Positions 23,865 to 32,021 of a stretch of DNA of 55,247 nucleotides are shown here, one piece after another. The notes below the pieces were generated by a model. The model had not been told where the DNA came from. It made no database searches and worked only from the letters and a program-made list of their open reading frames with translations. Positions within the stretch are counted from its first letter, which is position 1, and every line of letters starts with the position of its first letter. Source of the stretch: Sporosarcina aquimarina (GTDB lineage Bacteria > Bacillota > Bacilli > Bacillales_A > Planococcaceae); NCBI RefSeq assembly GCF_019748715.1, contig NZ_JACLBZ010000027.1, positions 1 to 55,247 of the forward strand, written 5' to 3'. Position numbers and translations under genes: made by a program.

Positions 23865-25295
23865 ATGAACTTCGAAACAATTGTCGGACTTGAGATTCAC
23901 GTAGAATTAAAAACAGATACGAAAATTATGTCTCCTGCACCTGCTCATTTTGGAGCGGAGCCGAATAAAAATATCCATGTGACAGACATCGCGTATCCTG
24001 GTGTCCTGCCTACATTGAATAAAAAAGCAGTTGAATTCGGTATGAAAGCGTCTATGGCACTGAACTGTGACATCGCGCCAATTATGAACTTTGACCGCAA
24101 GCATTACTTCTATCCGGATAATCCAAAAGCCTATCAAATTTCTCAGGATAAGCGTCCTGTAGGGTCAAACGGCTGGATTGAGATCGAAGTAGAAGGCAAG
24201 AAGAAGAAAATCCGTGTTGAACGTGTGCATTTAGAGGAAGATGCCGGGAAATTGACTCACACGGAAAACGGCTATTCATTGGTCGATTTAAACCGTCAAG
24301 GCACACCATTAATTGAAATCGTAACAGAGGCGGATGTTCGTTCTCCAGAAGAAGCTTATGCATTCTTAGAGAAACTAAAAGCCATCATCCAATATACGGG
24401 AGTATCTGACGTACGTATGGAGGAAGGCTCGCTTCGTTGTGATGCGAATATTTCATTGCGTCCATTTGGCCAAGAAGAATTCGGCACGAAAACGGAATTG
24501 AAGAACTTGAATTCCTTCAACTTTATCCGTCGCGGTATTGCAAATGAAGTTGCGCGTCAAGAAAAAGTATTGCTATCTGGCGGTACGATTCAGCAAGAAA
24601 CACGCCGCTACGATGAAGCGACAGGCGAAACTGTTCTTATGCGGATTAAAGGCAGTGCCAACGATTATCGTTTCATCAATGATCCGGACTTGCCTGAAGT
24701 GCATATCGAACAAGAGTGGATGGATCGTGTACGTGCGGAAATCCCTGAATTGCCGGATGCCCGTAAAGCACGCTATGTTTCAGAATTGGATCTTCCAGAA
24801 TACGACGCACATGTTTTGACATTGACGAAGGAAATGTCCGATTTCTTTGATGCAACTGTGAAAGCTGGAGCTGATCCGAAATTAGCATCCAACTGGTTGA
24901 TGGGCGATGTTTCTGCTTATTTGAATGCAGAATCAAAAGAATTGCATGACACACCGTTGACGCCTGAAAATTTAGCGCAACTTGTGAAGTTGATTACGGA
25001 CGGAACGATTTCATCTAAGATCGCTAAGAAAGTATTTACTGATCTTGCGAAAAAAGGCGGAAACCCTGCAGATATCGTGAAGGAAAAAGGACTTGTCCAA
25101 ATTTCCGATGAAGGTACATTGCGTACGATCATCACGGAAATCCTAGATGCGAATGAGCAATCCATCGAAGACTTCAAAAACGGTAAAGATCGCGCAGTTG
25201 GTTTCTTAGTCGGTCAAGTGATGAAAGCGACAAAAGGACAAGCGAACCCACCGCTTGTTAATAAGCTATTGATGGAAGAAATAAAAAAACGATAA
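23865..25295 (+). CDS. gatB: Asp/Glu-tRNA amidotransferase subunit GatB
   Basis: GatB binds the misacylated tRNA, activates its side chain with ATP and receives ammonia from GatA. The 476-aa protein begins with the typical [12 protein letters not shown]. It carries [21 protein letters not shown] and [10 protein letters not shown] segments in the cradle domain and a C-terminal helical YqeY-like tail ending in [15 protein letters not shown]. The ribosome binding site GGGAGGGGA overlaps the end of gatA. A terminator follows. Confidence 0.95.
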   Translation: MNFETIVGLEIHVELKTDTKIMSPAPAHFGAEPNKNIHVTDIAYPGVLPTLNKKAVEFGMKASMALNCDIAPIMNFDRKHYFYPDNPKAYQISQDKRPVGSNGWIEIEVEGKKKKIRVERVHLEEDAGKLTHTENGYSLVDLNRQGTPLIEIVTEADVRSPEEAYAFLEKLKAIIQYTGVSDVRMEEGSLRCDANISLRPFGQEEFGTKTELKNLNSFNFIRRGIANEVARQEKVLLSGGTIQQETRRYDEATGETVLMRIKGSANDYRFINDPDLPEVHIEQEWMDRVRAEIPELPDARKARYVSELDLPEYDAHVLTLTKEMSDFFDATVKAGADPKLASNWLMGDVSAYLNAESKELHDTPLTPENLAQLVKLITDGTISSKIAKKVFTDLAKKGGNPADIVKEKGLVQISDEGTLRTIITEILDANEQSIEDFKNGKDRAVGFLVGQVMKATKGQANPPLVNKLLMEEIKKR

Positions 25296-25320
25296 TACAG
25301 TAAGCTGATCAAGTGAATCG

Positions 25321-25366
25321 AAAACGTTCCAGGAGAGACAAAGAGAGTCCGACCTGGGCGTTTTTT
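25321..25366 (+). terminator. Terminator after gatB
   Basis: AACGTTCCAGG (25323-25333) pairs with CCTGGGCGTT (25353-25362) around a long loop and runs into six T. It ends the gatCAB transcript. Confidence 0.75.
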
Positions 25367-25402
25367 GACTTAATGATATGCATCAAACAGGAGGGGATTG
25401 TC

Positions 25403-25972
25403 ATGAAAACAGAACAGCAATATTTTGAAGAAGCCGTATCACTTCAAGAGTACATGGAGCAAATGGAAACACATAAAGACAATAGTTTTTTGATCTATAA
25501 TGAGTATGAAGTGCCACAGGATGATGAATTTATTGAAATACTGAAAGAAAAACAACCCCATATTTTAGTCATCACTGAAGATTGGTGCGGCGACGCCATG
25601 CTGAATAATCCAATTTTACGAAGGGTTGCAGAAGCTGCTATGCTTGATGTCCGTGCTGTACTGCGGGATGAAAATTTAGATTTGATTGACCGTTATTTGA
25701 CGAATGGTGGACGTTCAATCCCAGTGTATTTATTATTGGATTCAGACGGTGAAGTATTGTCCAAGTGGGGGCCGCGAGCACCGATACTTCAAGAGTATGT
25801 GATGAAGGGCCGTGCTCAATTGCCGAACAAAGATGCAGCTGACTTTGAAGAGAAGCAAAAGGCGTTTTATTCGCAGTTGATGTCAGAATATACAGCGAAG
25901 CCGACAAACTGGCTAGCGGTCTATGATGATATCCGCTCTACATGGTTGCCTGTTTTACAACAAACGAATTAA
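25403..25972 (+). CDS. Thioredoxin-fold family protein
   Basis: This is a 189-aa soluble protein of the thioredoxin-like group found in Firmicutes. The motif ITEDWCGDAMLNNP (Cys62) sits where thioredoxin has its CXXC, with one cysteine only, which is normal for this group as I recall it. GGRSIPVYLLLD supplies the cis-Pro loop. The start is ATG 25403 with CAGGAGGGG upstream; the longer open frame reaches back through the gatB terminator and is not used. Its physiological partner is unknown. Confidence 0.75.
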   Translation: MKTEQQYFEEAVSLQEYMEQMETHKDNSFLIYNEYEVPQDDEFIEILKEKQPHILVITEDWCGDAMLNNPILRRVAEAAMLDVRAVLRDENLDLIDRYLTNGGRSIPVYLLLDSDGEVLSKWGPRAPILQEYVMKGRAQLPNKDAADFEEKQKAFYSQLMSEYTAKPTNWLAVYDDIRSTWLPVLQQTN

Positions 25973-26056
25973 GTAGAAATATCAATTCATACGATGATGG
26001 TAAAGGTCTGAATTTTATCTGTATTTTCAGACATGAAAGGATCGAGGGGAAAGTGT

Positions 26057-26980
26057 ATGAAACGTGCACGTATCATTTATAATCCGACTGCAGGAAGAGA
26101 AGCCTTCCGTAAGCATTTGGCAGAAGTCCTCGAAAAACTGGAGAAAGCCGGTTATGAAACTTCCGCCCATGCAACGACTTGTGAAGGCGATGCGACGGAA
26201 GCGGCGAAAGAAGCAGTCCGTAGAGGCTTTGATATCGTGATTGCGGCAGGTGGTGATGGCACGCTCAACGAAGTGGTAGAGGGAGTAGGACATTTTGAAA
26301 AACGTCCGCAAATTGGATTGATCCCAATGGGAACGACCAATGACTTTGCTAGGGCTTTACGTATTCCGAGAGATATTGATCAAGCTGTCGATATTATCTG
26401 TGATGGGGATACGACTCCAGTGGATGTTGGACTTATGAATGACCGTTATTTTATTAATATTGCCGGCGGGGGTCGTATGACGGAACTGACCTATGAAGTG
26501 CCGAGTCGACTGAAGACAGTGCTAGGGCAACTCGCCTATTATTTAAAAGGAATCGAAATGTTGCCGTCCATTCACTCGAGTCATTTGCGGATAGAGTATG
26601 ATGGGCAAGTATTTGATGATGAAGCTATGATGTTTTTGATCGGGTTAACAAATTCTGTTGGCGGATTTGAAAAGTTGGCTCCTGATTCTAGCATAAATGA
26701 TGGATATTTTACATTGCTCATTTTGAAAAAATGTAACATAGCGGAATTTATTCGAGTGGTGACGCTTGCTTCCAGAGGAGAACATTTGGATGACCCACTC
26801 GTGATCCAAGCGAAAGCAAAGAAAGTTGTCGTTACTTCGAAAAATGAAGTGCTTTTGAATTTGGATGGAGAGTATGGTGGAGTGTTACCGGCTACCTTTG
26901 AGAACTTATACCGTCACATCGAGATGTTTGTACCGCTGCAGAGATTGCGTCCACAAGATAAAGTACAAGAAATCGAATAA
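26057..26980 (+). CDS. dgkB: Diacylglycerol kinase DgkB (YerQ)
   Basis: DgkB phosphorylates diacylglycerol released during lipoteichoic acid synthesis and returns it to phospholipid. The 307-aa protein has the lipid-kinase nucleotide motif AAGGDGTLNEVV (GGDGT at 65-69), then GLIPMGTTNDFARAL and the C-terminal LNLDGEYGG. ATG 26057 follows GAGGGGAAAG. The earlier in-frame start at 26033 is not supported by a binding site. Position after gat genes and before rlmCD is conserved with B. subtilis yerQ, apart from the insertion that follows here. Confidence 0.93.
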   Translation: MKRARIIYNPTAGREAFRKHLAEVLEKLEKAGYETSAHATTCEGDATEAAKEAVRRGFDIVIAAGGDGTLNEVVEGVGHFEKRPQIGLIPMGTTNDFARALRIPRDIDQAVDIICDGDTTPVDVGLMNDRYFINIAGGGRMTELTYEVPSRLKTVLGQLAYYLKGIEMLPSIHSSHLRIEYDGQVFDDEAMMFLIGLTNSVGGFEKLAPDSSINDGYFTLLILKKCNIAEFIRVVTLASRGEHLDDPLVIQAKAKKVVVTSKNEVLLNLDGEYGGVLPATFENLYRHIEMFVPLQRLRPQDKVQEIE

Positions 26981-26986
26981 AAAAAG

Positions 26987-27034
26987 CAAAAGACTATTCC
27001 AATTATCGACGTAAGTTCGGATGGAATAGTCTTT
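26987..27034 (+). terminator. Terminator after dgkB, probably bidirectional
   Basis: A perfect 14-bp stem joins AAAAGACTATTCCA (26987-27000) to TGGAATAGTCTTTT (27021-27034). A/T tracts on both sides suit both dgkB and the convergent Nudix gene. Confidence 0.85.
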
Positions 27035-27091
27035 TATTGCATAAGATTAAGTTGTCGTGAACTATGCACTAAGCAAAGTATCAGGTCAATA

Positions 27092-27523
27092 TCAGATGTA
27101 TTCAATTGCTTCTCCTTGTTTAGCAGCTAGTTTTGGAACCGCATTCAATGGCAACCAACGATAGCTGAATAATAGACCTGCGTCTTTACCTTCACCTTCA
27201 ACACGATATTCCCATTCGTTTTTGTCTTCTCCTAAATAAGAAAAATGGAAAATAGTACGTTGATAAATGACGTTTTTGTCTTCGGGGAAAAATTTCGAAG
27301 CTTTCACTTTCCCTTCCAATACAAGTTCATCTCGAAGGATACCGGATTCTTCTTCAATTTCTCGATATAATGCATCCAATAAAAGTTCGTTCCGTTCAAT
27401 CGTGCCACCTGGAACTTGCAGACCTGCCTCCGGCTGATCCTTCTGCTCATATACTAGCAGTTTCCGGTGTCTTCCTTCCCCTTTTGTAATATAAGCTAAT
27501 ACTTTTCTCTTGACTTTTTTCAA
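27092..27523 (-). CDS. Nudix hydrolase
   Basis: This is a 143-aa Nudix protein. The Nudix box fits GX5EX7REUXEEXGU exactly from Gly40 to Ile62 (G-TIERN-E-LLLDALY-REIEEESGI). The substrate cannot be read from the sequence; nucleotide diphosphate derivatives are usual. Start is TTG at 27523, set by AGAGGTG upstream. A near-consensus promoter lies just before it. It is divergent from the cytochrome bd operon and convergent with dgkB. Confidence 0.88.
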   Translation of the reverse strand: MKKVKRKVLAYITKGEGRHRKLLVYEQKDQPEAGLQVPGGTIERNELLLDALYREIEEESGILRDELVLEGKVKASKFFPEDKNVIYQRTIFHFSYLGEDKNEWEYRVEGEGKDAGLLFSYRWLPLNAVPKLAAKQGEAIEYI

Positions 27524-27550
27524 TATATTTCACCTCTCTATAGTTAATCC

Positions 27551-27579
27551 ATTATACTGTAAATTTTAACTATTGACAA
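27551..27579 (-). promoter_or_regulatory. Promoter of the Nudix gene
   Basis: On the minus strand TTGTCA (27579-27574), a 17-bp spacer and TATAAT (27556-27551) form a near-consensus sigma-A promoter about 30 bp before the TTG start. Confidence 0.75.
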
Positions 27580-27719
27580 GTAAAATGTATTAATCAATCA
27601 GTATACAACAACTTCGTGAACTGTAGGAGAAAAATTTCGTCTAAATTTCAACAAATAGGTTAAGAAGAGTGGCTTTGCGGGAAAGACTATAGAAGGACTG
27701 TGCGAGGAAGTGATAATTC

Positions 27720-27812
27720 ATGTATAAAAAACAGGAAAGACGGCTAATGTGGTTAGCATTTGGCGTAGCCGGTATTATGCTGATATCAATTATTGGAAGG
27801 TTATTTTCGTAA
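27720..27812 (+). CDS. Small single-pass membrane protein ahead of cydA
   Basis: A 30-codon frame begins at ATG 27720 with GAGGAAGTG upstream. It encodes a basic N-terminus (MYKKQERR) followed by one hydrophobic helix (about residues 9-26) and a short tail. Only 18 nt separate its stop from the likely cydA start, so it should be co-translated with the oxidase. I do not recognise the family. By position it could be an accessory or assembly peptide of the cytochrome bd oxidase. It is different in sequence from the CydS-like peptide at the other end of the operon. Confidence 0.6.
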   Translation: MYKKQERRLMWLAFGVAGIMLISIIGRLFS

Positions 27813-27830
27813 ATTCTGGAGGTGAGTTTT

Positions 27831-29168
27831 TTGGATTCGGTTTTTTATTCAAGGGTGTTAACGGAACTAACGCTTTCATTCCATATTATCTATGCAACGA
27901 TTGGCGTTGGGGTGCCGCTCATGATCATGTTGGCTCAATGGGTTGGTATTAAGAAAAACGATGAACATTATATTTTACTTGCAAGACGTTGGGCTCGCGG
28001 CTTTGTCATTACTGTAGCTGTTGGTGTCGTAACGGGGACGGCAATCGGTTTACAGCTGTCGCTTCTATGGCCGAATTTTATGGAGCTTGCAGGGAATGTT
28101 ATTGCATTGCCATTATTCATGGAGACATTCGCTTTCTTTTTTGAAGCAATTTTTCTCGGTATTTATTTATACACATGGGATCGATTCGAAAATCAGAAGA
28201 AGCATTTCCTGTTGCTCATTCCAGTTGCACTTGGGGCATCATTCTCGGCTGTATTCATTACAATAGTGAATGCGTTCATGAATGCGCCGCAAGGTTTTAA
28301 CTTGGTAAATAATGAGCTCATTAATGTGAATCCACTTGTAGCAATGTTTAACCCGGCGATGCCGACGAAAGTGGCACACGTAGTTGGAACGGCTTATATG
28401 ACTTCTGCTTTTTTATTGGCTGCGATCGCTGCATTTCGTCTGTTACGTGGGTCGAACCATATTTATCACAAGAAAGCATTGTATCTGACGTTGAAAGTTG
28501 GTTTCATATTCAGTGTAAGTGCAGCACTTGTCGGCGACTTGTCAGGAAAGTATTTAGCAGAATATCAGCCGGAAAAGTTGGCGGCTGCAGAATGGCATTT
28601 TGAAACAGAAGAAAATGCGCCATTGATGCTGTATGGTGTGCTGGACGATGGTGAAGTCAAATATGCCATTAAAATCCCATACGCCTTGTCAATCTTGGCA
28701 CACGGCTCTCCGACAGCTGAAGTCATTGGGTTGGATCAATTCCCTGAAGAAGACACACCGCCGCTTTACATCCATTATCTATTCGATATTATGGTGACGA
28801 TTGGCATGACGCTGCTCGCATTATCCGCTATTTTCTGGATCGGTATGTGGAGAAAATGGTCATTTGTTGAGTCGCGGTTATTCAGATGGCTTATTGTCAT
28901 AAGTGGTCCACTGGTTTTCATTTCACTCGAAGCAGGATGGTGGTTAGCTGAAGTTGGACGTCAGCCATGGATTTTGCGCAATATCATGCGCACATCTGAA
29001 GGTGCCACAAGCAGTGGGCAAGTACCTACGATGTTAGTACTCTTCGCACTTCTTTACTTAGTACTTGGCATCGGCAGCGTTGTCGTGCTCCGCCGCATGT
29101 TCATCCGGAACCCTGTAGAACAGGAAATCGCTGACCGGCAGCAAGTGAAGGGCGGTGATATTCAATGA
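27831..29168 (+). CDS. cydA: Cytochrome bd-type quinol oxidase subunit I
   Basis: CydA holds hemes b and d and oxidises quinol. The 445-aa membrane protein has the axial His18 in LSFHIIYA. GNVIALPLFMETFAFFFEAIF with two conserved Glu, KVAHVVGTAYM with a second heme His, and GRQPW follow. The periplasmic Q-loop is short, as in Bacillus-type bd oxidases. TTG 27831 is preferred because GGAGGTG ends 6 nt before it; the in-frame GTG at 27822 lies inside that site. It overlaps cydB by 4 nt. Confidence 0.93.
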   Translation: MDSVFYSRVLTELTLSFHIIYATIGVGVPLMIMLAQWVGIKKNDEHYILLARRWARGFVITVAVGVVTGTAIGLQLSLLWPNFMELAGNVIALPLFMETFAFFFEAIFLGIYLYTWDRFENQKKHFLLLIPVALGASFSAVFITIVNAFMNAPQGFNLVNNELINVNPLVAMFNPAMPTKVAHVVGTAYMTSAFLLAAIAAFRLLRGSNHIYHKKALYLTLKVGFIFSVSAALVGDLSGKYLAEYQPEKLAAAEWHFETEENAPLMLYGVLDDGEVKYAIKIPYALSILAHGSPTAEVIGLDQFPEEDTPPLYIHYLFDIMVTIGMTLLALSAIFWIGMWRKWSFVESRLFRWLIVISGPLVFISLEAGWWLAEVGRQPWILRNIMRTSEGATSSGQVPTMLVLFALLYLVLGIGSVVVLRRMFIRNPVEQEIADRQQVKGGDIQ

Positions 29169-30190
29169 ATATCGAGATTCTTGGAATCACAGTATTGTGG
29201 GTGTTCTTATTCGGTTATATCATGATCGGTGCGATCGACTTTGGAGCAGGATTTTTCAATGCCTATAGTGTATTAACTGGTAAGCAACGGATTTTGACGA
29301 ATGTCATCCAACGCTATCTGTCACCTGTATGGGAAGTCACCAATGTATTTCTCGTGTTCTTCTTCGTTGGAATCATCGGTTTCTTCCCGAAAACTGCATT
29401 CTATTATGGAACGACCTTGCTCGTTCCGGTGAGTTTCGGGATTATCCTGCTGGCAATACGGGGTTCATATTATGCTTTTGAAACTTACGGTGCCCGTGGT
29501 CATAAGGGATACTCCTTTGCCTACGGTGCAGCGGGTCTATTGTTGCCTGCATCGTTATCCATCGTACTGACCATTTCCGAGGGTGGATTTGTTGAATTAG
29601 TAGACGGACAGCCGGTGCTTGATTACTGGAAGTTGTTCACCAGTCCGCTTACTTGGTCGATCGTCGTCTTGAGTATTGCAGCTACCCTATATATTTCGGC
29701 GGCATTCTTGACGTGGTATGCCAATAAAGCAGGTGACCGGGAGGCGACGGATTTATTAAGGAAGTATGCGCTCATTTGGGCGTTGCCGACGATCATCACG
29801 GCAGGAGGCATCATTTTCGAACTGCGGAAACACAATCCGCTTCATTACGAAAATATCCAGCGCTTCTGGCCGATGTTCCTGCTGTCGTTCTTGCTGTTTC
29901 TCGGTACAGTATTCCTTATTTGGAAACGTCGTCAATATGGAGCGGCATTCGGAATGCTTGCAGGTCAGTTCGTATTCGCCTTCTTCGGATACGGGGCGTC
30001 CCATTATCCATATTTGCTTTACCCCTATTTGACCATTTACGATAGTTTTACGAATCATGCAATGGCGATTGCATTAATCATTGCTTTCGTATTTGGCCTG
30101 TTGCTGCTCATCCCATCACTCTACTTGCTGTTGCGGATGTTCTTATTCAATAAAGATTATGTTAAAGGCAAGGAAGATCATCATGCGTAA
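29165..30190 (+). CDS. cydB: Cytochrome bd-type quinol oxidase subunit II
   Basis: CydB is the 341-aa partner subunit of the bd oxidase and has about eight to nine membrane helices. The N-terminal WVFLFGYIMIGAIDFGAGFF and SPVWEVTNVFLVFFFVG segments are characteristic of the family. The start overlaps the cydA stop (ATGA). A CydS-like gene begins 12 nt downstream with a strong AAGGAGG. Some Bacilli place cydCD assembly exporters next; none is present here. Confidence 0.92.
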   Translation: MNIEILGITVLWVFLFGYIMIGAIDFGAGFFNAYSVLTGKQRILTNVIQRYLSPVWEVTNVFLVFFFVGIIGFFPKTAFYYGTTLLVPVSFGIILLAIRGSYYAFETYGARGHKGYSFAYGAAGLLLPASLSIVLTISEGGFVELVDGQPVLDYWKLFTSPLTWSIVVLSIAATLYISAAFLTWYANKAGDREATDLLRKYALIWALPTIITAGGIIFELRKHNPLHYENIQRFWPMFLLSFLLFLGTVFLIWKRRQYGAAFGMLAGQFVFAFFGYGASHYPYLLYPYLTIYDSFTNHAMAIALIIAFVFGLLLLIPSLYLLLRMFLFNKDYVKGKEDHHA

Positions 30191-30202
30191 GGAGGCATTC
30201 GA

Positions 30203-30337
30203 ATGAATGAGTTTTTGATATTCTACGCTCCATTTCTAGTCGTCATAGCAGGCATTGTACTCTCGTTCTTTGTCGTCTTGAAAGATGATGCTGTAACGAG
30301 AAGTGAATATAAAGAAAGTGAAAAAACAGACGTGTGA
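30203..30337 (+). CDS. cydS: CydS-like third subunit of cytochrome bd oxidase
   Basis: A 44-aa protein follows cydB with AAGGAGG just upstream of ATG 30203. Its N-terminus (MNEFLIFYAPFLVV), single hydrophobic helix and following LKDDAV closely resemble, from memory, the small CydS subunit of the Geobacillus bd oxidase (a YAP motif, a helix, then LKD). In that structure CydS sits against CydA near heme b595. The C-terminal 15 residues are charged and longer than in the Geobacillus protein. The last codons are part of the terminator stem. Confidence 0.8.
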   Translation: MNEFLIFYAPFLVVIAGIVLSFFVVLKDDAVTRSEYKESEKTDV

Positions 30338-30353
30338 TTTTCGTCTGTTTTTT
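30321..30353 (+). terminator. Terminator of the cyd operon, overlapping the cydS stop
   Basis: A perfect 12-bp stem joins AAAAAACAGACG (30321-30332) to CGTCTGTTTTTT (30342-30353). The stop codon of cydS (30335-30337) lies in the loop. Confidence 0.85.
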
Positions 30354-30404
30354 CATTTGCCCCGCATGGTACACTAGGAGTATCTGAAAGATGGAGGAAA
30401 AAAC

Positions 30405-31772
30405 ATGAGCTTTGCAGTCAATAAAAACGATCAATTACAAGTGAAAATAGAGGATTTAACACATGACGGAGCAGGGGTAGCGAAAGTAGATGGCTATCCA
30501 CTGTTTATTCCAGGTGCTTTACCAGGTGAGACGGTCAAAGTCCATGTGCTGAAGACATTAAAGAAGTATGGATTTGCTAAAAAGCTGGATGTCATTGAAC
30601 CATCTTCGGAGCGGATTGTAGCGCCGTGCCACGTATTCCCGACATGTGGGGGGTGTCAGTTGCAGCATCTCTCTTATGAAGCGCAGCTTACCCAAAAAAG
30701 AAAGTCTGTCCGTGATGTCATGGATCGTATCGCGAAACTTCCGGATGTTCCTGTGCATGCAGTCAAAGGCATGGAGGATCCATGGCGTTACCGCAATAAA
30801 TCGCAGATTCCATTTGACACGGAAGATGGACGTGTCATTGCAGGTTTCTATAAAACACGCACACATCAAATCGTTGATACCGATGTCTGTATAATTCAAA
30901 CGACAGAAGCGGATGAATTGATGGCGATGCTAAAGCGTAAGATTCAGCAGCTTGGAATCGAGACGTATGACGAACGAACACATAAAGGCATGTTGCGGCA
31001 TTTGATTGTCCGGAAGGCACGGCAAACAGATCAAGTGATGGTCGTTCTCGTGACACGCCATAAAAAGTTCCCGCAGAAGCAAGAAGTTGTTGAATTGATC
31101 CAGCAAGAAATCCCGAATGTCACATCGGTCATGCAAAATATCAACACAGCAAATACGAATGTCATTATGGGCAATGAAACGATCAACCTATATGGTGCCG
31201 ACGTCATTATCGATCGGATTGGAGATATCGAGTTCGAGATTTCAGCGCGTTCATTTTACCAAGTGAACCCTGTCCAGACAGAAGTGCTGTATCAGCAAGC
31301 ACTGGACTATGCAGGCCTTACTGGAGATGAAACAGTGATCGATGCGTATTGCGGAATCGGCACGATTTCATTGTTTTTGGCTAAACAAGCGAAAGAAGTA
31401 TATGGCGTCGAAATTGTTCCACAAGCCATACAAGATGCGAAGCGTAACGCGGAATTGAATGGCATCACGAATACGCATTTTGAGGCAGGCGCGGCGGAAG
31501 ACGTGATTCCGAAATGGTATGCGGAAGGCAAACTTTTTGACGTTCTGGTCGTTGATCCGCCGCGTAAAGGCTGCGATGAGAAACTGTTGGAAACGATTTT
31601 GAAGTACAAGCCGGGGAAAGTTGTGTATGTGTCTTGTAATCCAGGGACGCTCGCTCGGGATTTACGGATTTTGGAAGATGGCGGGTATCGGACGAAGGAA
31701 GTGCAACCGGTGGATATGTTTCCGCATAGTAGTCATGTGGAGTGTGTAGCTTTACTAGACTTAAGTAAATAA
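30405..31772 (+). CDS. rlmCD: 23S rRNA (uracil-C5)-methyltransferase RlmCD
   Basis: This 455-aa protein belongs to the TrmA/RlmD family. In B. subtilis the corresponding enzyme methylates two uracils of 23S rRNA (RlmCD, formerly YefA). It has an N-terminal TRAM domain (about 8-65) and Fe-S cysteines (Cys75, Cys81, Cys84 in CHVFPTCGGC, plus a later Cys). The SAM-binding segment VIDAYCGIGTISLFLA and the catalytic VVDPPRKGCDEKLL and VYVSCNPGTLARDL follow. ATG 30405 follows ATGGAGG. The choice of RlmCD over other paralogues rests on synteny. Confidence 0.88.
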   Translation: MSFAVNKNDQLQVKIEDLTHDGAGVAKVDGYPLFIPGALPGETVKVHVLKTLKKYGFAKKLDVIEPSSERIVAPCHVFPTCGGCQLQHLSYEAQLTQKRKSVRDVMDRIAKLPDVPVHAVKGMEDPWRYRNKSQIPFDTEDGRVIAGFYKTRTHQIVDTDVCIIQTTEADELMAMLKRKIQQLGIETYDERTHKGMLRHLIVRKARQTDQVMVVLVTRHKKFPQKQEVVELIQQEIPNVTSVMQNINTANTNVIMGNETINLYGADVIIDRIGDIEFEISARSFYQVNPVQTEVLYQQALDYAGLTGDETVIDAYCGIGTISLFLAKQAKEVYGVEIVPQAIQDAKRNAELNGITNTHFEAGAAEDVIPKWYAEGKLFDVLVVDPPRKGCDEKLLETILKYKPGKVVYVSCNPGTLARDLRILEDGGYRTKEVQPVDMFPHSSHVECVALLDLSK

Positions 31773-31773
31773 A

Positions 31774-31827
31774 AAGCAGCGGTTTCCGAGAATCTGTAGG
31801 GGATTCTTGGGTTTCCGTCTGCTTTTA
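31774..31827 (+). terminator. Terminator after rlmCD
   Basis: AAAAGCAG (31772-31779) pairs with CTGCTTTT (31819-31826), with further pairing of AGAATC and GGATTCT inside. It ends in a T-rich stretch. Confidence 0.75.
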
Positions 31828-31860
31828 ATTAGATTTTTTCTATGAAATGATTAAAGTAAG

Positions 31861-31905
31861 TACTACGTGGGCGAACATTCCTAGTTGTTTGAATTAACGC
31901 AAATG
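31861..31905 (+). repeat. Dispersed intergenic repeat, copy A
   Basis: TACTACGTGGGCGAACATTC followed by CTAGTTGTTTGAATTAAC and AAATGTAC matches copies at 35221 and 38840. It lies between the conserved rlmCD and the accessory MFS-esterase pair. Outside it, TTTTTCTATGAAAT (from 31835) recurs inverted near 32009, bounding about 175 bp. Confidence 0.65.
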
Positions 31906-32021
31906 TACAACCGGACTGTATAGTTCTATGCACAAGTATCTTGAAATTCATTAAAGGCCCAGCAAGATTTTGTATGCTGTAAACTCATTAGGGGATTTCA
32001 TAGAAAAATAAATTTCTTGAA

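Noticed and set aside
27573..27601. Plus-strand promoter for cydA from TTGACA at 27573
   Set aside because: No acceptable -10 lies 16-19 bp downstream. The same bases form a much better promoter on the minus strand for the Nudix gene.
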